A stretch of DNA of 10,000 nt from Candidatus Hydrogenedens sp. (GTDB lineage: Bacteria; Hydrogenedentota; Hydrogenedentia; Hydrogenedentales; Hydrogenedentaceae): assembly GCA_020216745.1 (NCBI GenBank), contig JAIWNQ010000284.1, positions 1 through 10,000 on the forward strand. Reading direction: 5' to 3'. The notes below the pieces were generated by a model. That model did no database searches. It worked only from the letters and a program-made list of their open reading frames with translations, and had not been told where the DNA came from. The translations under genes and the position numbers were made by a program. Position 1 is the stretch's first letter; each line of letters starts with the position of its first letter. Below, one piece after another: positions 8,301 to 10,000 of the stretch.

Positions 8301-8597
8301 AGCGTTGAGGTTTTCATCGTCAAAGTTTAAAAGGATACACGTATTTTTCTCTTTGGCTAAGAAGGTTTTTAAGGTTTCTTTTAGGAAAGCGTATTTGTTT
8401 TCAGAAAGATATAATAGTGTTAAATCTCTCAAAATTCTTGAGTTTTGAACAATTTGTTGTTCTACATTATTCTCATGTGTGCGGTAGTCATAGATAGTTA
8501 TAATAAACATGTATAGGATGGCAGATATAACAGCAGGTGTAAAGAGAAGGAGATATAATTTTGTTTTTATGTAAAGATTACTCTCTCTCTTTTTCAT
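5385..8597 (-). CDS. BarA-type hybrid sensor histidine kinase (HAMP-PAS-HisKA-HATPase-REC-Hpt)
   Basis: This 1070-residue inner-membrane protein is a complete phosphorelay sensor. Order: transmembrane segment (about 14-35), an extracytoplasmic sensor region of about 115 residues, second transmembrane segment (about 157-176), HAMP (about 176-230), coiled coil (231-272), PAS (about 273-392), a second coiled coil, HisKA with HMSHEIRTPLNG (phospho-accepting H441), and HATPase_c with the N box around N558, DTGIGIP (590-596), the F box around 604-609 and GTGLGL (620-625). A receiver-like stretch (about 672-795) is degenerate. A full receiver follows (about 812-932: E819/D820, phospho-acceptor D863, T895, K917), then an Hpt domain with HTLKG (H1008). 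The architecture resembles BarA/GacS, which signal to a separate response regulator; none is nearby, so target and stimulus are unknown. The PAS sequence shows no diagnostic cofactor motif. Its stop abuts the convergent pilT stop. Confidence 0.95.
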   Translation of the reverse strand: MKKRESNLYIKTKLYLLLFTPAVISAILYMFIITIYDYRTHENNVEQQIVQNSRILRDLTLLYLSENKYAFLKETLKTFLAKEKNTCILLNFDDENLNAEFKEFQLEPTEMAKFPEEGFYYQAQRIWYITSLKPLINGSIFIGTSTKVIYTAVIEKLLVIITLSIISSCIIFFVLRNIGTTLVNQIEKITNVISTVLRTRDFSKRVQLDTYDEVGILSSHIDLLLGEVQKQFEALSSLQKSLQEQILIQQQNFENEKLLRQKIEKSLKREESRFEALIQNVNSIILRMQPDGIITFINRFGEKFFMYDHGELLGKNVVGTIVPLTDSNQHNLRDMILDIGKNPQKYIKNENENMKKNGERVWISWSNKAIYDDNGNIIEILCVGNDLTEHRRMEQEILKTKEQLEQKNRELMATIEQANRLAMKAEIASQTKTLFLAHMSHEIRTPLNGIIGILHLLKETDTNEQNQNLIQMALHNSEALLSLLNDLLDFSQIEAGSVSLRKEPFSPREIVEDIIQMFWQRAHKKQLEIGCLISKDLPDHIIGDGSKVRQILINLVGNAIKFTEQGEVCIELKVIESTNNSVLIRFEVSDTGIGIPETEQDKIFLAFEQGSLKEEKKYEGTGLGLTISKQLVELMKGKMGLNKNIHGGTTFWFEIRFPLAPPEEAEHAKPTQKYLWLIAKNKHLIHSIEECVLSWEMILNVWDSVEDCLSHYTSQTNKNLFTSTNTVILFDLKLFEDNRYKISDLIKQKIPFIVLYPSDICPLDEANTIFKDFIQIPYPIKRKELLEALNTIAKSEKLKIGEGEQEKTSQNKVKVLVAEDNPINQKVILEFLSRRGYQVDIVDNGNDALKKHDTNHYDLILMDVEMPGMNGLEVTKKIREQEKTSGKHIPIIALTAYAFEEYKSRCLEAGMDGYLIKPLSPESLVETVKKITSLPKNNMVDNIAVAPTASPEADLIFDEKTVLQRIDNDIELLMSVVKIFLQTHPTYISKAKVAIDNEDYINFHKTIHTLKGALGNIGAVKAEKIAKILEQKSYGQDKGDWNTLSVLFKELILAIEELKNILVKKFPETV

Positions 8598-8610
8598 AGA
8601 AAAAATGTTT

Positions 8611-8616
8611 TCCTCA
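8611..8616 (-). promoter_or_regulatory. Shine-Dalgarno of the hybrid kinase with long spacing
   Basis: Reading the minus strand, TGAGGA is followed by about 13 bases of mostly A and T before the ATG at 8597, longer than the usual 5-9. No closer purine-rich site and no better start codon exist before the first transmembrane segment, so the start stands but translation may be weak. Confidence 0.5.
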
Positions 8617-8637
8617 TATATTCTATTCCTTTTATTT

Positions 8638-8646
8638 ATTGTATCA
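8638..8646 (-). promoter_or_regulatory. Possible extended -10 promoter for the hybrid kinase
   Basis: The minus strand reads TGATACAAT, matching an extended -10 (TG, one base, then TACAAT). It lies 40 bases upstream of the kinase start within the 102-base gap after the aldolase gene. No convincing -35 hexamer is present at the expected distance. No hairpin terminator for the upstream aldolase gene was found in this gap, so read-through into the kinase gene is also possible. Confidence 0.3.
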
Positions 8647-8699
8647 GAAAGAAATGTGGAATAGAGAAAAAATCAAGTATTATATTTTTAATTTTGAAA

Positions 8700-9338
8700 T
8701 TATTGGATAGAGGATTTATAGAGTTGAGCTGTTTCGGTAATGAGCGGATAATTTTGGCTGGCAAGGAGTTTTTTACTGACTAAATTTCCCCCAATACCTA
8801 ATGCAATAGCCCCTGCTTCTAAGAACTTTTTTGCATTTTCGTGATTAATACCGCCTGTTGGCACGATGGGCAAATTGGGTAAAGGTCCGAGTATGGCTTT
8901 GATGTATTCAGGACCGCCGACACTTGCGGGGAACAATTTTACGAAATCGGCACCTGTTTTCCAAGCATTTAGAAGTTCTGTCGGCGTAAAACCTCCACAC
9001 ATACTCACGATGCTATAGTTTCTTGCTATATCAATTACCTCAGGAAGTAACGTAGGTGTAACGATAAAATCGGTTCCAGCGAGGATGGCTAATCGGCATG
9101 TTACTGCGTCCAACACTGTCCCTGTTCCGACAATAAGTTCTTTGCCTTTCCATTCTTTTTTCAACTCCTCAATGATGGACAAGGCATCGGGCGAGGTCAT
9201 TGTAATCTCGACACAGTGAATTCCCCCATCATACAAAGCTCGGACTGCTTTGTGAAATAGTTCTCTTTCTAAATCTGCGCGAATAACAGCGATAATTTTT
9301 TCATTACGGATAAAATTCAGGATATCCTCGCGATTCAT
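8700..9338 (-). CDS. eda: KDPG/KHG aldolase family protein (bifunctional 2-keto-3-deoxy-6-phosphogluconate / 4-hydroxy-2-oxoglutarate aldolase)
   Basis: Class I aldolases of this family cleave 2-keto-3-deoxy-6-phosphogluconate to pyruvate and glyceraldehyde 3-phosphate (Entner-Doudoroff and sugar-acid breakdown), and some act on 4-hydroxy-2-oxoglutarate. The 212-residue length is typical of this cytoplasmic TIM-barrel enzyme. Visible residues include IAVIRA with R20, the catalytic Glu in CVEITMTSP (E44), GTGTV (71-75), FIVTPTL (91-97) and the Schiff-base lysine in FVKLFPAS (K134), with PTGGI (about 160-164) as phosphate-binding loop. All expected catalytic residues are present. AGAGGAA (9345-9351 on the minus strand) lies 6 bases before the ATG. 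The gene starts 18 bases after argG and is probably co-transcribed with it. No 6-phosphogluconate dehydratase or sugar-acid kinase is nearby, so the actual substrate is open; the symbol is given at family level. Confidence 0.92.
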   Translation of the reverse strand: MNREDILNFIRNEKIIAVIRADLERELFHKAVRALYDGGIHCVEITMTSPDALSIIEELKKEWKGKELIVGTGTVLDAVTCRLAILAGTDFIVTPTLLPEVIDIARNYSIVSMCGGFTPTELLNAWKTGADFVKLFPASVGGPEYIKAILGPLPNLPIVPTGGINHENAKKFLEAGAIALGIGGNLVSKKLLASQNYPLITETAQLYKSSIQ

Positions 9339-9356
9339 TTTTTATTCCTCTTTTTG

Positions 9357-10000
9357 TTATTCCACTTCGAAGAATCCCGCTTGTTTTCTTACGCGTAGAC
9401 GTAAGGCATTCAAACGAATAAATCCGGTGGCATCTGCCTGGTTATAAGCACCTAAATCTTCTTCAAAGGTACTAATTTGTGGATTGTATAATGTCTTATC
9501 TGCTTTTCTCCCTACAACTATACATGAACCTTTATATAGTTTCAACCGTGCGGTGCCAGTAACATTTTTTTGGCTTTCGTCAACAAATTTATTAAGTGCT
9601 TCCATCTCAGGAGAGAACCAGAATCCATTGTATATTAATTGTGCAATTTTGGGAGATAACTGGTCACGTAGTAGCATTACTTCCCTATCCATAGTTATCG
9701 ATTCAACCGCTCGGTGTGCAGTATATAATATAGTTCCACCTGGGGTTTCGTATACTCCGCGTGATTTCATCCCTACGAATCTGTTTTCTACTAAGTCGAC
9801 TCGACCAATTCCATGTTTACCTCCAAGTTCATTGAGATATGCAAGTAATACTTCTGGTTCCATTTCTTTGCCATTGACTGCTTTGGGGTAACCTTGTTCA
9901 AAAGCAATCTCTACATATTCTGGCTGGTCAGGGGCTTTCGTTGGGTCGACTGACAATACGAACATATCTTCTGGTGGTTCCATCCATGGGTTTTCTAATA
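9357..10000 (-). CDS. argG: Argininosuccinate synthase, C-terminal half (5' end outside window)
   Basis: ArgG condenses citrulline and aspartate with ATP to argininosuccinate, the penultimate step of arginine synthesis, in the cytoplasm. About 213 residues are present, roughly the C-terminal half of a family member of about 400 residues. The N-terminal ATP-binding domain is outside the window. Visible family blocks are [13 protein letters not shown] near the window edge, [33 protein letters not shown] with [18 protein letters not shown] and [14 protein letters not shown] near the end. The frame stays open from position 9983 to the window edge with conserved family sequence, so the ATG at 9983 is internal and not the start. 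The stop is normal and the reading frame intact. The aldolase gene follows after 18 bases. Confidence 0.96.
   Translation of the reverse strand, partial: LENPWMEPPEDMFVLSVDPTKAPDQPEYVEIAFEQGYPKAVNGKEMEPEVLLAYLNELGGKHGIGRVDLVENRFVGMKSRGVYETPGGTILYTAHRAVESITMDREVMLLRDQLSPKIAQLIYNGFWFSPEMEALNKFVDESQKNVTGTARLKLYKGSCIVVGRKADKTLYNPQISTFEEDLGAYNQADATGFIRLNALRLRVRKQAGFFEVE

Noticed and set aside
9981..9983. ATG as the argG start
   Set aside because: The frame continues upstream to the window edge with conserved ArgG sequence (LENPW), and the product would lack the ATP-binding half.
1..10000. CRISPR arrays, tRNA or rRNA genes, riboswitches, prophage or defence genes
   Set aside because: No regularly spaced repeats, no cloverleaf or rRNA-like sequence, and all sizeable gene-bearing stretches are explained by core genes.

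Overview
The window is AT-rich chromosomal DNA from a diderm (Gram-negative-type) bacterium. Evidence for this is an outer-membrane-era gene set: a short envelope/division cluster joined to a type IV pilus retraction ATPase, a large membrane-bound hybrid histidine kinase, and metabolic genes. The lineage cannot be fixed from the sequence. The cluster order murC-ftsQ-ftsZ-pilT, with no murB, ddl or ftsA between these genes, is unlike the textbook proteobacterial layout and suggests a less-studied phylum (inference).

Layout: positions 1 to about 515 hold the decayed 3' end of a DDE transposase, probably IS481-like, with stops and frameshifts. Positions about 530-605 are a very AT-rich promoter region with a 14-bp tandem repeat that duplicates a TATACT hexamer. 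A tightly packed plus-strand cluster follows: murC (606-2051), ftsQ (2044-2865, overlapping murC), ftsZ (2907-4268, strong Shine-Dalgarno and a possible promoter of its own) and a pilT/pilU-type ATPase (4272-5384, three bases after ftsZ). On the minus strand, a 1070-residue BarA-type hybrid kinase (8597-5385) converges on pilT with no base between the two stop codons. Further right, also on the minus strand, are the 3' half of argG (entering from beyond position 10000, ending at 9357) and, 18 bases downstream, a KDPG-aldolase family gene (9338-8700).

How the genes work together: MurC adds L-alanine to UDP-MurNAc, FtsQ and FtsZ belong to the division machinery that uses the resulting peptidoglycan precursor at the septum, and the PilT-like ATPase is co-transcribed by position. 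The kinase carries its own receiver and phosphotransfer domains, and no partner response regulator is visible. ArgG (arginine synthesis) and the aldolase (2-keto-3-deoxy sugar acid cleavage) look co-transcribed but share no obvious pathway. I see no clearly novel defence, mobile or biosynthetic system. The unusual points are the compact division cluster lacking ftsA, the ftsZ-pilT coupling, the duplicated promoter element, the degenerate receiver in the kinase and the transposase remnant.
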